DNA of 64,000 nucleotides from Bacteroidetes bacterium UBA6221. GTDB taxonomy: Bacteria; Bacteroidota; Bacteroidia; Chitinophagales; Chitinophagaceae. The first letter of the stretch is position 1, and each line of letters begins with the position of its first letter. The stretch is taken from assembly GCA_002421685.1 (NCBI GenBank), contig DISB01000023.1:108840-172839 (forward strand). The letters are read 5' to 3'. This document shows, piece by piece, positions 1-8,791 of the stretch. The position numbers and the translations under genes are program-made. A model generated the notes under the pieces. The model was not told the DNA's origin. It did no database searches and saw only the letters and a list, made by a program, of their open reading frames with translations.

Positions 1-1718
1 AATTGCTGCTGTTGTCGGCTTGCGTATGGGCGATGACTGTAGCCACGGCGGTAGCGCAAAGCACTGTCACAATTGGTACTGGTACCAGCAGCTCTTATTT
101 ATACGGCCCTTACTATAGGAGTTCAGCCAGTTCCTCTTTCGATTATTCAAGATACGCATACTTGTATACCGCTGCAGAATTGGGTATACCCGCAGGCGCC
201 ACAATCACAAAAGTGGAATGGAATAAAAAAAACGGCACCATAATCGGGAATAATGTGTTCAATATCTTCATGAAAAATACCTCGGCTACATCGCTCGCTT
301 CCGGCACCAGTTGGGGTACATTGACAACCGGCGCTACTGCGGTGTATACCAGCAGTACACAGTCGTTTACAACCACGGGCTGGGTACCGTTCACACTAAT
401 GACACCATTTGAATATACTGGCGGCAACCTGGTAGTAATGACCGACCACGAAAAAACAGGCACTGCAAGCGGCGCCAACAATTTTTATTATCATACTGCC
501 AATGGCTACGGAATTGGTTTTGCAAGCAGCTCAGCGCCAAACAACTCCACCACGCTCTCTACCTCCAGCTATGGCAACAAAAGGCCGAACATCAGGATAA
601 CGTGGGAGCCACCCTGCCCTGTTGAAATAACCCTACAGCCTGTAAACGGCACTGTATGTTCAAACGACGACCTGTCCTTTTATGTTAAGGCAGATAGTAC
701 CCAGGCTTACCGCTGGCAACATTATTCCGGCAACAATTGGATAAACCTCACTGATAACGCTACATATACCGGCACAGCCACAGATAGCCTGGTAGTACGC
801 AACGTTGCTGTTTCAATGGATAACTTTTCGTACAGGGTGATCGTGACCAACACGGCAAGAAATTGTTCTGAAGAAAGCGATTCCGCGAATATCAGCGTTA
901 TCGCCAGTACACCTGCATTTATTGTGTTGACAGCCGGACCCGACTCCAACATATGCCAGGACGAACAGATTACATTTTATACCGCCTACAGCAACGGCGG
1001 CAATACACCCCGGTATCGCTGGCTGAAGAACAGTGTAGAAATTCCCGGTGAAGAAAGCGCCACGTTTATCACCAACACCCTGGCCGACGGCGATGTTATC
1101 CAGGCTAAACTGATCAGCAGTGCCCAATGCGTGCAGCCTGTGAACAGTAACCCGATAAAAGTAAATATTGACCCGGTCTTATCTACCTCGGTCAATGTTA
1201 CGGTCTATTCGGCCGGCGACGACTACATTTTTACTGCAATCCCGCACAACGGAGGAACAAACCCGGAATATTACTGGTACATTAATAACGTACTGGTAGA
1301 GGGACAGCATGGACCAGTGTTTACCACGCAGAATCTTTTGCCGCATGATCGGGTACATGTAGACATGAAATCCAGCCTGGCTTGTGTCGATCCTGTAGTG
1401 GTGTCCGGCAGGAATATTACTACCGGCATAAATACAGTTGCTGGCAATAATGAGGTTTTTACGCTCTCGCCTAACCCCAACACAGGGCAGTTCGTGATAA
1501 AAGGCGCATACCAACAACAACTAATGCCCGGCAGTGAAATAAATGTCACGATTACAAATATTACCGGGGAAATCATATACAACAGAGTGTATATGTCGGC
1601 AGGCAGTGACATAAGTCTGCCGGTAAAGCTGGACCCCAATATCCCCAATGGTATGTACCAGGTAAATATCTCAATTGATGACGAAGTATCTGGTTTGCGC
1701 TTCATCCTCAACAGGTAA
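1..1718 (+). CDS. T9SS type A sorting-domain exported protein (5' partial)
   Basis: Exported protein, probably secreted across the outer membrane by the type IX system. The readable frame opens inside a hydrophobic signal peptide that ends in a typical Ala-x-Ala/Gln cleavage site (TAVAQS), so only a few N-terminal residues are missing upstream of the window. The middle (about residues 205-470) holds two or three Ig-like or PKD-like modules with paired cysteines. The last 85 or so residues are a T9SS C-terminal sorting domain: LSPNPNTGQF, then an ITGE strand and a GMYQVNI strand. A hairpin terminator follows. The function beyond being a surface or secreted protein is not visible. Confidence 0.85.
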   Translation, partial: LLLLSACVWAMTVATAVAQSTVTIGTGTSSSYLYGPYYRSSASSSFDYSRYAYLYTAAELGIPAGATITKVEWNKKNGTIIGNNVFNIFMKNTSATSLASGTSWGTLTTGATAVYTSSTQSFTTTGWVPFTLMTPFEYTGGNLVVMTDHEKTGTASGANNFYYHTANGYGIGFASSSAPNNSTTLSTSSYGNKRPNIRITWEPPCPVEITLQPVNGTVCSNDDLSFYVKADSTQAYRWQHYSGNNWINLTDNATYTGTATDSLVVRNVAVSMDNFSYRVIVTNTARNCSEESDSANISVIASTPAFIVLTAGPDSNICQDEQITFYTAYSNGGNTPRYRWLKNSVEIPGEESATFITNTLADGDVIQAKLISSAQCVQPVNSNPIKVNIDPVLSTSVNVTVYSAGDDYIFTAIPHNGGTNPEYYWYINNVLVEGQHGPVFTTQNLLPHDRVHVDMKSSLACVDPVVVSGRNITTGINTVAGNNEVFTLSPNPNTGQFVIKGAYQQQLMPGSEINVTITNITGEIIYNRVYMSAGSDISLPVKLDPNIPNGMYQVNISIDDEVSGLRFILNR

Positions 1719-1738
1719 CATATAAAAGCACTTGGCAA

Positions 1739-1768
1739 AAAAATGGCCCCCTTTTGGGGACCATTTTT
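1739..1768 (+). terminator. Rho-independent terminator after the T9SS gene
   Basis: AAAAATGG pairs with CCATTTTT, and inside it CCCC pairs with GGGG around a TTTT loop. One C/A mismatch sits between the two stems. The 3' arm merges into a T-rich stretch. It lies 21 bp past the stop codon. Confidence 0.8.
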
Positions 1769-1834
1769 ATTTTGGTTTGAATTATGGGCGCAGCTTTTCT
1801 TATTTTTAGCCCCTGAAATACGCAACCATATAAT

Positions 1835-3064
1835 ATGAATAAGATAAAAGTAGCCAATCCCGTAGTAGAACTGGACGGGGATGAAATGACAAGAATCATC
1901 TGGAAGTTCATTAAAGACAAACTGATACTGCCCTATATAGATGTAGATATAAAATATTACGACCTGGGTATAGAACGCAGGGATGCTACCGACGACCAAG
2001 TGACCATTGATGCGGCAAATGCTATAAAAGAACACGGTGTGGGCATAAAATGTGCTACCATAACACCTGACGAAGCCCGTGTGAAAGAATTCGGACTAAA
2101 GAAAATGTGGAAGAGCCCCAACGGAACTATAAGGAATATACTGGATGGCACCGTATTCCGCGAGCCGATAGTGATAGACAACATCCCCCGCCTGGTGCCC
2201 AACTGGACGGCGCCTATATGCATAGGCCGTCACGCCTTTGGCGACCAGTACCGCGCTACCGACTTCGTGGTAAAGGGCAAAGGGAAATTGACTATCAAAT
2301 TTGAGGGAGACAACGGGGAAACTATTGAGCACGAAGTGTACAATTTCAAAGGCGACGGCGTGGCGCTGGCTATGTACAATACCGATGAATCCATCAAAGG
2401 TTTCGCGCGTTCCTGCTTCAATATGGCATTGCAGAAAAAATGGCCGCTCTATATGTCTACCAAAAACACTATCCTGAAACAATACGATGGCCGCTTCAAA
2501 GACATATTCGAAGAAATATATCAAAACGAATTCAAAGCCGAATTTGACAAAAACGGGCTGACATACGAACACCGCCTGATAGACGATATGGTAGCCAGCG
2601 CACTGAAGTGGAATGGCAACTTTGTATGGGCATGTAAAAACTACGACGGCGACGTACAGAGCGATACTGTAGCACAAGGTTTCGGTTCACTGGGTTTGAT
2701 GACCTCTACCCTGGTAACGCCCGATGGCAAAACGATGGAAGCCGAAGCCGCCCACGGCACGGTGACGCGTCACTATCGCGACCACCAGGCTGGTAAACCT
2801 ACTTCTACCAATCCCATAGCTTCCATCTTCGCATGGACGCGGGGCCTGGCATTCAGGGGACAACTGGATAATAACCAGGAACTGATAAACTTCACACATG
2901 CACTGGAGGCCGTGTGCATTGAGACAGTGGAAAGCGGCATCATGACCAAAGACCTGGCTGTATGTATACACGGCAACAAGGTGACAGCCGGTAAAGACTA
3001 TGTATATACCGAGCAGTTCCTTGACGCTTTGGACACGAACCTGAAGAAGAAATTAGACAAATAA
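1835..3064 (+). CDS. icd: NADP-dependent isocitrate dehydrogenase, eukaryotic-type (type II)
   Basis: Oxidatively decarboxylates isocitrate to 2-oxoglutarate with NADP in the TCA cycle; cytosolic homodimer in this family. The 409 aa length fits the IDH1/IDH2 family (about 410). Family marks are ELDGDEMTRIIW near the N-terminus, PNGTIRNILDGTVFREPI for substrate binding, DDMVASALKW, and the cofactor loop AEAAHGTVTRHYR. It stands alone between two terminators. A second isocitrate dehydrogenase of the bacterial type lies at 43510-44781, so the organism carries two unrelated subfamilies. Confidence 0.95.
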   Translation: MNKIKVANPVVELDGDEMTRIIWKFIKDKLILPYIDVDIKYYDLGIERRDATDDQVTIDAANAIKEHGVGIKCATITPDEARVKEFGLKKMWKSPNGTIRNILDGTVFREPIVIDNIPRLVPNWTAPICIGRHAFGDQYRATDFVVKGKGKLTIKFEGDNGETIEHEVYNFKGDGVALAMYNTDESIKGFARSCFNMALQKKWPLYMSTKNTILKQYDGRFKDIFEEIYQNEFKAEFDKNGLTYEHRLIDDMVASALKWNGNFVWACKNYDGDVQSDTVAQGFGSLGLMTSTLVTPDGKTMEAEAAHGTVTRHYRDHQAGKPTSTNPIASIFAWTRGLAFRGQLDNNQELINFTHALEAVCIETVESGIMTKDLAVCIHGNKVTAGKDYVYTEQFLDALDTNLKKKLDK

Positions 3065-3081
3065 AAAATGTATTTCATATT

Positions 3082-3108
3082 AAAAGGTTGGGCGTCGCCC
3101 AACCTTTT
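3082..3108 (+). terminator. Rho-independent terminator after icd
   Basis: A perfect 12-bp stem (AAAAGGTTGGGC / GCCCAACCTTTT) around a 3-nt loop, starting 17 bp after the stop codon. The A/T arms make it usable from either strand. Confidence 0.85.
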
Positions 3109-3186
3109 AATTTACAGGAAATTATGCCGTAAAGCGTAATTTCGCACCGATGCCGGATTATTTACCCTTTGCAAAACCGTTTACCA

Positions 3187-4164
3187 ATGGGGATTTTTGA
3201 TAAATTATTCAAACGTACCAAAGAACAGGAAGAACAGAAAGAAGCCCTCGACCTGGGACTGCAGAAAACAAAAAGCAACTTCTTTTCGAAGATAACCAAG
3301 GCTATCGCCGGAAAGGATACGGTAGATGAGGTGGTGCTGGACGAACTGGAAGAAGCACTGGTAAGCGCGGACGTAGGTATAGATACTACAGTGGCCATTA
3401 TAGGACGCATAGAAGAAAGGGTAAAGAAGGACAAATACCTGGGCACCAAAGAACTCAATAACATACTACAAGAAGAGATGATGGCCATCCTGGCCGATTC
3501 ACCGTCTTACAACCATACAGGCTTCGAGCTTCCTGCTAATAAAAAACCTTATGTGGTATTGGTAGTAGGCGTAAACGGCGTGGGCAAAACCACAACAATT
3601 GGCAAACTTGCCTACAACTTTAAGAAAAATAATAAATCAGTACTCTTAGGTGCGGCAGATACGTTCAGGGCGGCTGCTGTTGACCAACTCACCATCTGGA
3701 GCGAGCGTACGGGTGTGCCCATTGTGAAAAAGGAAATGGGTAGCGACCCCAGTTCGGTCGCCTTCGATACTGTACAAAGCGCCATTGCCCGGGAATCTGA
3801 CGTGGCCATCATTGACACGGCAGGCCGACTGCACAACAAAGCGGGCCTTATGGAAGAGTTGAGTAAAATCAGGCGCGTGATTGCGAAAAAAATACCGGAT
3901 GCACCGCACGAGGTCCTGTTGGTACTGGATGGCAGCACAGGACAAAACGCCATCGAACAGGCCAGGCAATTCACCGCTGCAACTGATGTTACGGCCATAG
4001 CCATTACTAAGCTGGATGGCACTGCCAAAGGCGGCGTTGTGTTGGCAATAGCCCACCAGTTCAAAATACCGGTAAAATACATAGGCGTAGGAGAACGAAT
4101 GGAAGACCTGCAGTTGTTCAACAAAGCTGAATTTGTAGACAGCCTTTTCAGCCTGAAATCTTAA
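3187..4164 (+). CDS. ftsY: Signal recognition particle receptor FtsY
   Basis: GTPase that docks the SRP-ribosome complex at the inner membrane for co-translational insertion. The 325 aa NG domain is complete, with G1 GVNGVGKTTTIGKL (about 128-141), DTFRAAAVDQL, DTAGRLHN, and TKLDGTAKGG near the C-terminus. The acidic A domain found in E. coli is almost absent, as is usual for short FtsY. I chose ATG 3187 (MGIFDKLFKR, the conserved family start) over a TTG 18 bp upstream. The gene is convergent with the sirtuin gene and overlaps it by 4 bp, with no terminator between them. Confidence 0.95.
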   Translation: MGIFDKLFKRTKEQEEQKEALDLGLQKTKSNFFSKITKAIAGKDTVDEVVLDELEEALVSADVGIDTTVAIIGRIEERVKKDKYLGTKELNNILQEEMMAILADSPSYNHTGFELPANKKPYVVLVVGVNGVGKTTTIGKLAYNFKKNNKSVLLGAADTFRAAAVDQLTIWSERTGVPIVKKEMGSDPSSVAFDTVQSAIARESDVAIIDTAGRLHNKAGLMEELSKIRRVIAKKIPDAPHEVLLVLDGSTGQNAIEQARQFTAATDVTAIAITKLDGTAKGGVVLAIAHQFKIPVKYIGVGERMEDLQLFNKAEFVDSLFSLKS

Positions 4165-4850
4165 ACAAGGCCGAGATACTCTTTCAGTTTTACGACGCCG
4201 CCGGTAGCAGGCATTTCAATGGGAACTACATTATCGTAACGGTTAACGGGAGGGATGACCTTATCAATAATATACTTCTTTGTGCCCGGCCTGATATAAT
4301 CTACAAGCCCCGCTGCCGGGTAAACGACAAGTGATGTTCCTATTAATACAAATACATCCGCCGATTGCATAACGGGTATAGCCTCTTCTATCATATACAC
4401 CGGCTCGCTAAACCAGACTATATGTGGCCGCAGTTGAGCGCCGTCTTCGGCAAGATCGCCGTGTTTTATATCATCAAATATAGGATACACAAGGTTTTCA
4501 TTACGTTCGCTACGCATCTTGAATATTTCCCCATGCAGGTGCAGTACATTGGTGGACCCCGCTCTTTCGTGCAGGTCGTCTATATTTTGAGTAATTATGC
4601 GTACGTCGTAGTGTTCCTCAAGTTCGGCAAGCATTTTATGTGCTGCGTTGGGCTCGGCCTCTTTTACATTGCGGCGGCGCATATTGTAAAAGTCCAGTAC
4701 CATTCCGGGGTCTCTGTGCCATGCGTAAGGTGTGGCCACTTCTTCTACCTTGTACCCTTCCCACAGTCCATCACTGTCCCTGAAAGTGCGTAATCCACTT
4801 TCGGCGCTGATACCCGCACCGGTCAGCACTACTAATACTTGTTTGCTCAT
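4161..4850 (-). CDS. cobB: NAD-dependent protein deacylase, sirtuin (SIR2/CobB class III)
   Basis: Removes acyl groups from lysine using NAD. The NAD-binding motif GAGISAESG (11-19), TQNIDD and the catalytic His in LHLHGE are all present. Y55 and R58 in FYNMRRR match the Tyr-x-x-Arg pair that gives SIRT5/CobB preference for succinyl- and malonyl-lysine. Unusually, the 229 aa protein has no cysteine at all, so the four-Cys structural zinc site of most sirtuins is missing. The zinc-module segment is replaced by a short charged stretch (about 112-140). It ends convergently with ftsY. Confidence 0.92.
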   Translation of the reverse strand: MSKQVLVVLTGAGISAESGLRTFRDSDGLWEGYKVEEVATPYAWHRDPGMVLDFYNMRRRNVKEAEPNAAHKMLAELEEHYDVRIITQNIDDLHERAGSTNVLHLHGEIFKMRSERNENLVYPIFDDIKHGDLAEDGAQLRPHIVWFSEPVYMIEEAIPVMQSADVFVLIGTSLVVYPAAGLVDYIRPGTKKYIIDKVIPPVNRYDNVVPIEMPATGGVVKLKEYLGLV

Positions 4851-4891
4851 AACCGCCCTTCTTTAAGGCAAATATATGAATGGGCCTGCGT

Positions 4892-5032
4892 TTAGTTGCC
4901 GTAATAATATTCCAGGTACACCGGTATGGCTACCACGATAAAAGAGATGATTAACGCTATTCTTTTGCGTTTTTTCTGCCGGGTGAGCAGGTTTGCGTGT
5001 TTTTCTATCTTTTTTTGCCGCTTTGATTTCAT
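4892..5032 (-). CDS. Putative 46-aa basic single-pass membrane protein
   Basis: A short frame read directly from the sequence: a strongly basic N-terminal half (Lys/Arg/Gln rich, about residues 1-24), then a hydrophobic segment IALIISFIVVAIPVYL, and a short Tyr-rich tail. This charge and hydrophobicity pattern fits a positive-inside membrane microprotein. It occupies the otherwise empty space between the sirtuin and threonine dehydrogenase genes, in the same direction as both. No clear ribosome binding site is visible, so it remains a prediction. Confidence 0.45.
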   Translation of the reverse strand: MKSKRQKKIEKHANLLTRQKKRKRIALIISFIVVAIPVYLEYYYGN

Positions 5033-5121
5033 CCGGTAATAATTACCACAAAAATGTACGCGGCAGGCCGGATAATCAAATTACCCGGATAGCTTAACTA
5101 CAGGTTAACGAGATTTGAATA

Positions 5122-6081
5122 TTATACCAGTTGCAGCTTGTGCTTCAGGTTTTGCAGCATACTGTCCGACATCTTCTGAACATCAAACTCATGTTGCCAG
5201 CCCCAGTCATTACGTGCGGCAGCATCGTCTATGCTCTGTGGCCACCCGTTGGCTATCGCCTGGCGGAAATCAGGCGCATAGCTTATTTCAAACTCAGGTA
5301 TCCTGGATTGTATCACCGCAGCCAGTTCTTTGGGAGAAAAACTCATTGCAGAAAAGTTGTACGCCATCCTGCTTTTTATTTTTTCGGCAGGCGCTTCCAT
5401 CAGTTCGATAGTGCCCCTGATGGCATCATCCATATACATCATAGGCAGGTAAGTGTCTTCCTGCAGGAAACAAGTGTATTTGCCCGATTTCAGCGCTTCG
5501 TAAAAAATATCCACGGCGTAGTCTGTAGTACCGCCGCCGGGTTCACTTTTCCAGCTTATCAACCCCGGGTAACGCAGGCTCCTCACATCCAGTCCCCAGC
5601 GATTATGGTAATACTGGCACCAGAGTTCGCCTGCATATTTACTGATGCCATAAACGGTGCCTGGCTCTACGATGGTTTTTTGTGCTGTGTCTTGTTTAGG
5701 GGTTGTAGGCCCGAAGATAGCGATAGAGCTGGGCCAGTATAGCTTATGCAGCTTCTGCTCCAGGGATATATCCAGTATCTGCAGCAGGCTTTGCATATTG
5801 ATATCCCATGCGCGCTTAGGGGCCTTCTCGCCCGTGGCCGACAAGAGCGCAGCCAGCAGGTACACCTGGGTAATGGAATGCTTTTTTATTGTTTCGGCCA
5901 CAGCCTTGCCATCCATAGCGTCCAGCACTTCGTAAGGTCCGCTACCGGCAAGCAGCTCATGTTCTTCACGTATATCTGTAGCCACAACATTGCCGTCGCC
6001 ATAGGTTTTGCGCAGGGCCAGCGTCAGTTCAACGCCTATTTGTCCGCAGGCGCCTATCACCAGTATTCTTTCGTTATTCAT
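5122..6081 (-). CDS. L-threonine 3-dehydrogenase, NAD-dependent epimerase/dehydratase type
   Basis: Extended short-chain dehydrogenase fold, 319 aa. The NAD motif GACGQIG (10-16), the PSSIAIFG strand and the catalytic YGISK (Y144, K148) are present. PGLISWKSEPGGGTTDYA and the YLPMMYMDDAIRGT region are typical of the UDP-galactose-epimerase-like threonine dehydrogenases of Bacteroidota. These oxidise threonine to 2-amino-3-ketobutyrate. I chose the internal ATG at 6081 (MNNERILVIG) because the NAD fold begins there; 11 extra residues are possible upstream. Substrate assignment is from family resemblance. Confidence 0.85.
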   Translation of the reverse strand: MNNERILVIGACGQIGVELTLALRKTYGDGNVVATDIREEHELLAGSGPYEVLDAMDGKAVAETIKKHSITQVYLLAALLSATGEKAPKRAWDINMQSLLQILDISLEQKLHKLYWPSSIAIFGPTTPKQDTAQKTIVEPGTVYGISKYAGELWCQYYHNRWGLDVRSLRYPGLISWKSEPGGGTTDYAVDIFYEALKSGKYTCFLQEDTYLPMMYMDDAIRGTIELMEAPAEKIKSRMAYNFSAMSFSPKELAAVIQSRIPEFEISYAPDFRQAIANGWPQSIDDAAARNDWGWQHEFDVQKMSDSMLQNLKHKLQLV

Positions 6082-6126
6082 TGAGCGTATGCTTTTTTGC
6101 TTTGAACAGCACAATATAAAACAGAA

Positions 6127-7236
6127 CTACAACCTTTCCTTTATCATACTGATAAAATCGTCGAACAAATACCGCGAATCGTGGGGGCCGGGCGTACTCT
6201 CGGGATGGTATTGCACCGAAAACGCCGGTTTGTCTTTCACTCTTATGCCTTCTATGGAACCATCGTTCAGGTTCACATGGGTTATCTCTATCCTGTCCGA
6301 CTTCCGTGCCGATTCTGGGTCTACACCAAAGCCGTGATTCTGGGTGGTTATTTCCGATTTGCCTGTCACCAGGTTCTTCACAGGATGGTTGAGGCCCCTG
6401 TGCCCGTGGTGCATTTTGAAGGTGGGTATATCATGGGCACGCGCCAGTATCTGGTGGCCCAGGCATATACCAAACAGCGGCTTTTCTTCATCTATAGCCT
6501 GTTTCACCGTTGCCACAGCATAGTCCATGGCTGCCGGATCGCCGGGGCCATTGGAAACAAATATCCCGTGCGGGTCAAATTCTGCCAGTTCGCCATAAGT
6601 AGATTTTGCGGGATACACCTTCAGGTATGCCCCCCTGTCTGCCATGTTTTGAAGGATATGCCGTTTTACACCGTAGTCCAGTACAGCAATACGTATAGCC
6701 GCGTTTTTATCGCCAAAGTAGTAAGGCTCTTTGGTAGATACATAAGAGGAAAGCTCCAGCCCTGCCATATCAGGAACTGCTTCCAGCTCTTTTCGTAAGG
6801 CTTCTATCTCCTGTTTTTCGGTAGATATCACGCAATTCATAGCCCCTTTGCTCCTGATGTGCTGCACGAGGGCGCGGGTATCTATATCGTGTATAGCTAC
6901 TATGTTGTTCTTTACCAGGTATGTTTCCAGGCTTTCATCGGCTATCATCCTGCTATATCGTTCAGAAATATTTTTGCAGATGAGCCCTCTTATTTTTACG
7001 GAATCACTTTCAGTGTCTTCTTTCTTCACACCATAATTGCCGATATATACCGTGTTCATTATCAGCACTTGACCGTAGTAAGAAGGGTCTGTAAACACTT
7101 CCTGGTAACCGGTCATTCCTGTATTAAAGCAAATTTCGCCGCTTGTTGTACCTTTTGCACCAAAAGACTTTCCCTTCAGGAAGGTACCGTCTTCCAGCAG
7201 CAGGTATGCGGGTGCATATTCTGTTTGTGTAGGCAT
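6127..7236 (-). CDS. carA: Carbamoyl-phosphate synthase small subunit
   Basis: Glutaminase subunit that supplies ammonia to CarB for carbamoyl phosphate, feeding pyrimidine and arginine synthesis. The N-terminal CarA domain (LEDGTFLKGKSFGA, GEICFNTGMTGYQE) is followed by a class I amidotransferase with nucleophile Cys in GICLGHQILA and the His/Glu pair in VQYHPEST. Start ATG 7236 (MPTQTEYAPAY) gives 369 aa, the usual length; longer starts add non-conserved residues. carB is not in the window. The stop lies 45 bp from the start of the threonine dehydrogenase gene. Confidence 0.95.
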   Translation of the reverse strand: MPTQTEYAPAYLLLEDGTFLKGKSFGAKGTTSGEICFNTGMTGYQEVFTDPSYYGQVLIMNTVYIGNYGVKKEDTESDSVKIRGLICKNISERYSRMIADESLETYLVKNNIVAIHDIDTRALVQHIRSKGAMNCVISTEKQEIEALRKELEAVPDMAGLELSSYVSTKEPYYFGDKNAAIRIAVLDYGVKRHILQNMADRGAYLKVYPAKSTYGELAEFDPHGIFVSNGPGDPAAMDYAVATVKQAIDEEKPLFGICLGHQILARAHDIPTFKMHHGHRGLNHPVKNLVTGKSEITTQNHGFGVDPESARKSDRIEITHVNLNDGSIEGIRVKDKPAFSVQYHPESTPGPHDSRYLFDDFISMIKERL

Positions 7237-7273
7237 TTTTAAAAAACAAATTGTGCAAATGTAAGAAAACTTG

Positions 7274-7294
7274 AGCTTTGAGAAAAACAAAGCT
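7274..7294 (-). terminator. Weak hairpin downstream of the 92-aa membrane gene
   Basis: AGCTTTG and CAAAGCT pair around a 7-nt loop, ending one base before the stop codon of the 92-aa gene. The stem is short and no long T-tract follows on the minus strand, so it may attenuate rather than terminate. Confidence 0.35.
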
Positions 7295-7573
7295 TTAAAT
7301 AGACCTCATGAGGAAGTATAAAGCCAGGGTGATAGCTATCAATGTATAGAACAGCGCATTTACCTTATTGCTTTTGCGATAGTAGTCTTTGAGTTTCTCG
7401 TGAAAAGTGTTGCGTATCGTTACCTTATTGTAAAATAACAAAGAATTAAAGAAAAGAGAGAAGTAATTTTTATGCAGGCTTACGGAAATAATAGAAACCT
7501 TAACTATGGCGAAGATGGCGAACATTACTATTATTAGTATCGGGGCCATATCTACTATCAGGTTACGTATCAT
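7295..7573 (-). CDS. Small two-pass membrane protein, unknown function
   Basis: A 92-aa protein I do not recognise. A hydrophobic N-terminal helix (about residues 8-30, PILIIVMFAIFAIVKVSII) and a C-terminal one (about 73-90, ALFYTLIAITLALYFL) flank a basic, Tyr/Phe/Asn-rich middle. The likely topology is a cytoplasmic or periplasmic loop between two membrane spans. It sits just upstream of carA in the same direction, but nothing ties it to pyrimidine synthesis. Confidence 0.6.
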   Translation of the reverse strand: MIRNLIVDMAPILIIVMFAIFAIVKVSIISVSLHKNYFSLFFNSLLFYNKVTIRNTFHEKLKDYYRKSNKVNALFYTLIAITLALYFLMRSI

Positions 7574-7747
7574 CTATTTTTACCGGCGTTGTTTTGGTAC
7601 AGATTAAAATAACTCCGATAAGGTCTATATAAATATAGCGTTACCAAACTGACAACTTTTTATTATCCGCAAATATGAGACCAAAAAAGTGGATAGAAAA
7701 ATTTTTTGGCATCAAGAAATACACATATAGAAAACCAAAATACCGTG

Positions 7748-7777
7748 TTTGCTAAAAAATAATATAAGTTAATTTTG
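7748..7777 (+). promoter_or_regulatory. Bacteroidota-type promoter of the YdcF-like gene
   Basis: The -33 element TTTG (7748-7751) and the -7 element TAATTTTG (7770-7777) are separated by 18 bp, a full match to TTTG-N18-TAnnTTTG. The GTG start codon begins 4 bp after the -7 box, so the transcript would be leaderless or nearly so. Confidence 0.75.
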
Positions 7778-7781
7778 AGCA

Positions 7782-8294
7782 GTGAAACAAACAGATACAA
7801 TATTGATAGTACTCGGTTATCCTGCAGATGAGAACGGCAATCCCGGGCCAATACTGCAGGCCAGGCTCGACAAAGCCATTGAGCTGTATAACGCAGGTAT
7901 GGCCGCAAGAATAATCGTTACAGGGGCTGCGGTGGACAATGAATTTGTGGAATCGGAAGTAATGGCTGTGTACCTGGTGCATAAAGGTATTCCGCACGGC
8001 GACATATATATAGAGTCGAGCGCACGCAATACCTACGAGAATGCCGTTATGGTCAGCCGCATCATGCACGAAAAGGGATATAAAAATGCAATTGTAGTTA
8101 CCTCAAGCTTCCACCGTATGCGGGCCCGGAAGTTCTTTTCACGACACTTGGATAACGTGACTATCGCTACCGCCCCCTTCCCAAAAGACTTTCCCGCGGG
8201 TAAACGACTGCTGTACCAATTGAAGGAATATATCATCATCCTATTGTTTAACCTGGGCCTGCTCAACAACAGGTACTCCATTCAACGGACCTGA
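7782..8294 (+). CDS. YdcF/SanA-like DUF218 protein
   Basis: A 170-aa protein of the DUF218 (YdcF/ElyC/SanA) group, associated in other bacteria with envelope polysaccharide metabolism; the reaction is not established. The family pattern is clear: ILIVLGYPADENG, RLDKAIELYNAG, IIVTGAA, the E-SARNTYENA motif and VVTSSFHRMRA. The start is GTG directly behind a good promoter, with no other in-frame start before the first conserved motif. There is no signal peptide, unlike many membrane-tethered relatives. The next gene follows after 4 bp. Confidence 0.85.
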   Translation: MKQTDTILIVLGYPADENGNPGPILQARLDKAIELYNAGMAARIIVTGAAVDNEFVESEVMAVYLVHKGIPHGDIYIESSARNTYENAVMVSRIMHEKGYKNAIVVTSSFHRMRARKFFSRHLDNVTIATAPFPKDFPAGKRLLYQLKEYIIILLFNLGLLNNRYSIQRT

Positions 8295-8298
8295 CAGC

Positions 8299-8730
8299 GT
8301 GGCGAAAAAAAACGGCCCGGATCCCAAAGAAATACTTGAGCAATTATACAAACTCAGGTGGCTGGACAAGTACAGCACTTTCCACAAAATAGTACCCGGT
8401 GTGGAAGATACCCCCGATAGGGAAAAAGAGATTATTATCAGTATTGTAGAAGGCTGCTGCACAGCCTTGATACGCTTATACTCACCTAAGAAAACACCGG
8501 CCGTTGCTTCCGTCCGGTCAACCGTCCTGAAATATATGGACATGGTATCTTACGCACCCGTGTGCATAGAAAACCGGGACTTTGGTTACGAACTTTGCTG
8601 GTACATTGCCGAAAAAACCGGTATCTCCATACGCAAATACACTGAAACTAAAGTGTATGGCTATTGGCGTGTAGAAGGTAATCGCCTGAAAGAAGTAACC
8701 AAAAGAGGGAAAAAGACAAAAATCAATTAA
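8299..8730 (+). CDS. Conserved hypothetical protein, 143 aa (possibly DUF4844)
   Basis: Soluble, mixed-charge protein without signal peptide or membrane span. The start is GTG, 4 bp after the YdcF-like gene, which suggests co-transcription. Visible features are a helical N-terminal half and the segment FGYELCWYIAEKTGI near residues 95-110. That segment faintly recalls the DUF4844 family; I hold this match weakly. The tail is Lys/Arg-rich. No function can be assigned. Confidence 0.6.
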   Translation: MAKKNGPDPKEILEQLYKLRWLDKYSTFHKIVPGVEDTPDREKEIIISIVEGCCTALIRLYSPKKTPAVASVRSTVLKYMDMVSYAPVCIENRDFGYELCWYIAEKTGISIRKYTETKVYGYWRVEGNRLKEVTKRGKKTKIN

Positions 8731-8791
8731 TGCTCTGCATCCTCCCTCTATTCACTCAACCTTTTACACCTGAAATTGTTTTTTATATGTC

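Noticed and set aside
6082..6114. Longer start for the threonine dehydrogenase (ORF to 6114)
   Set aside because: The added residues (MCCSKQKSIRS) are not part of the NAD-fold start, which begins cleanly at the ATG at 6081.
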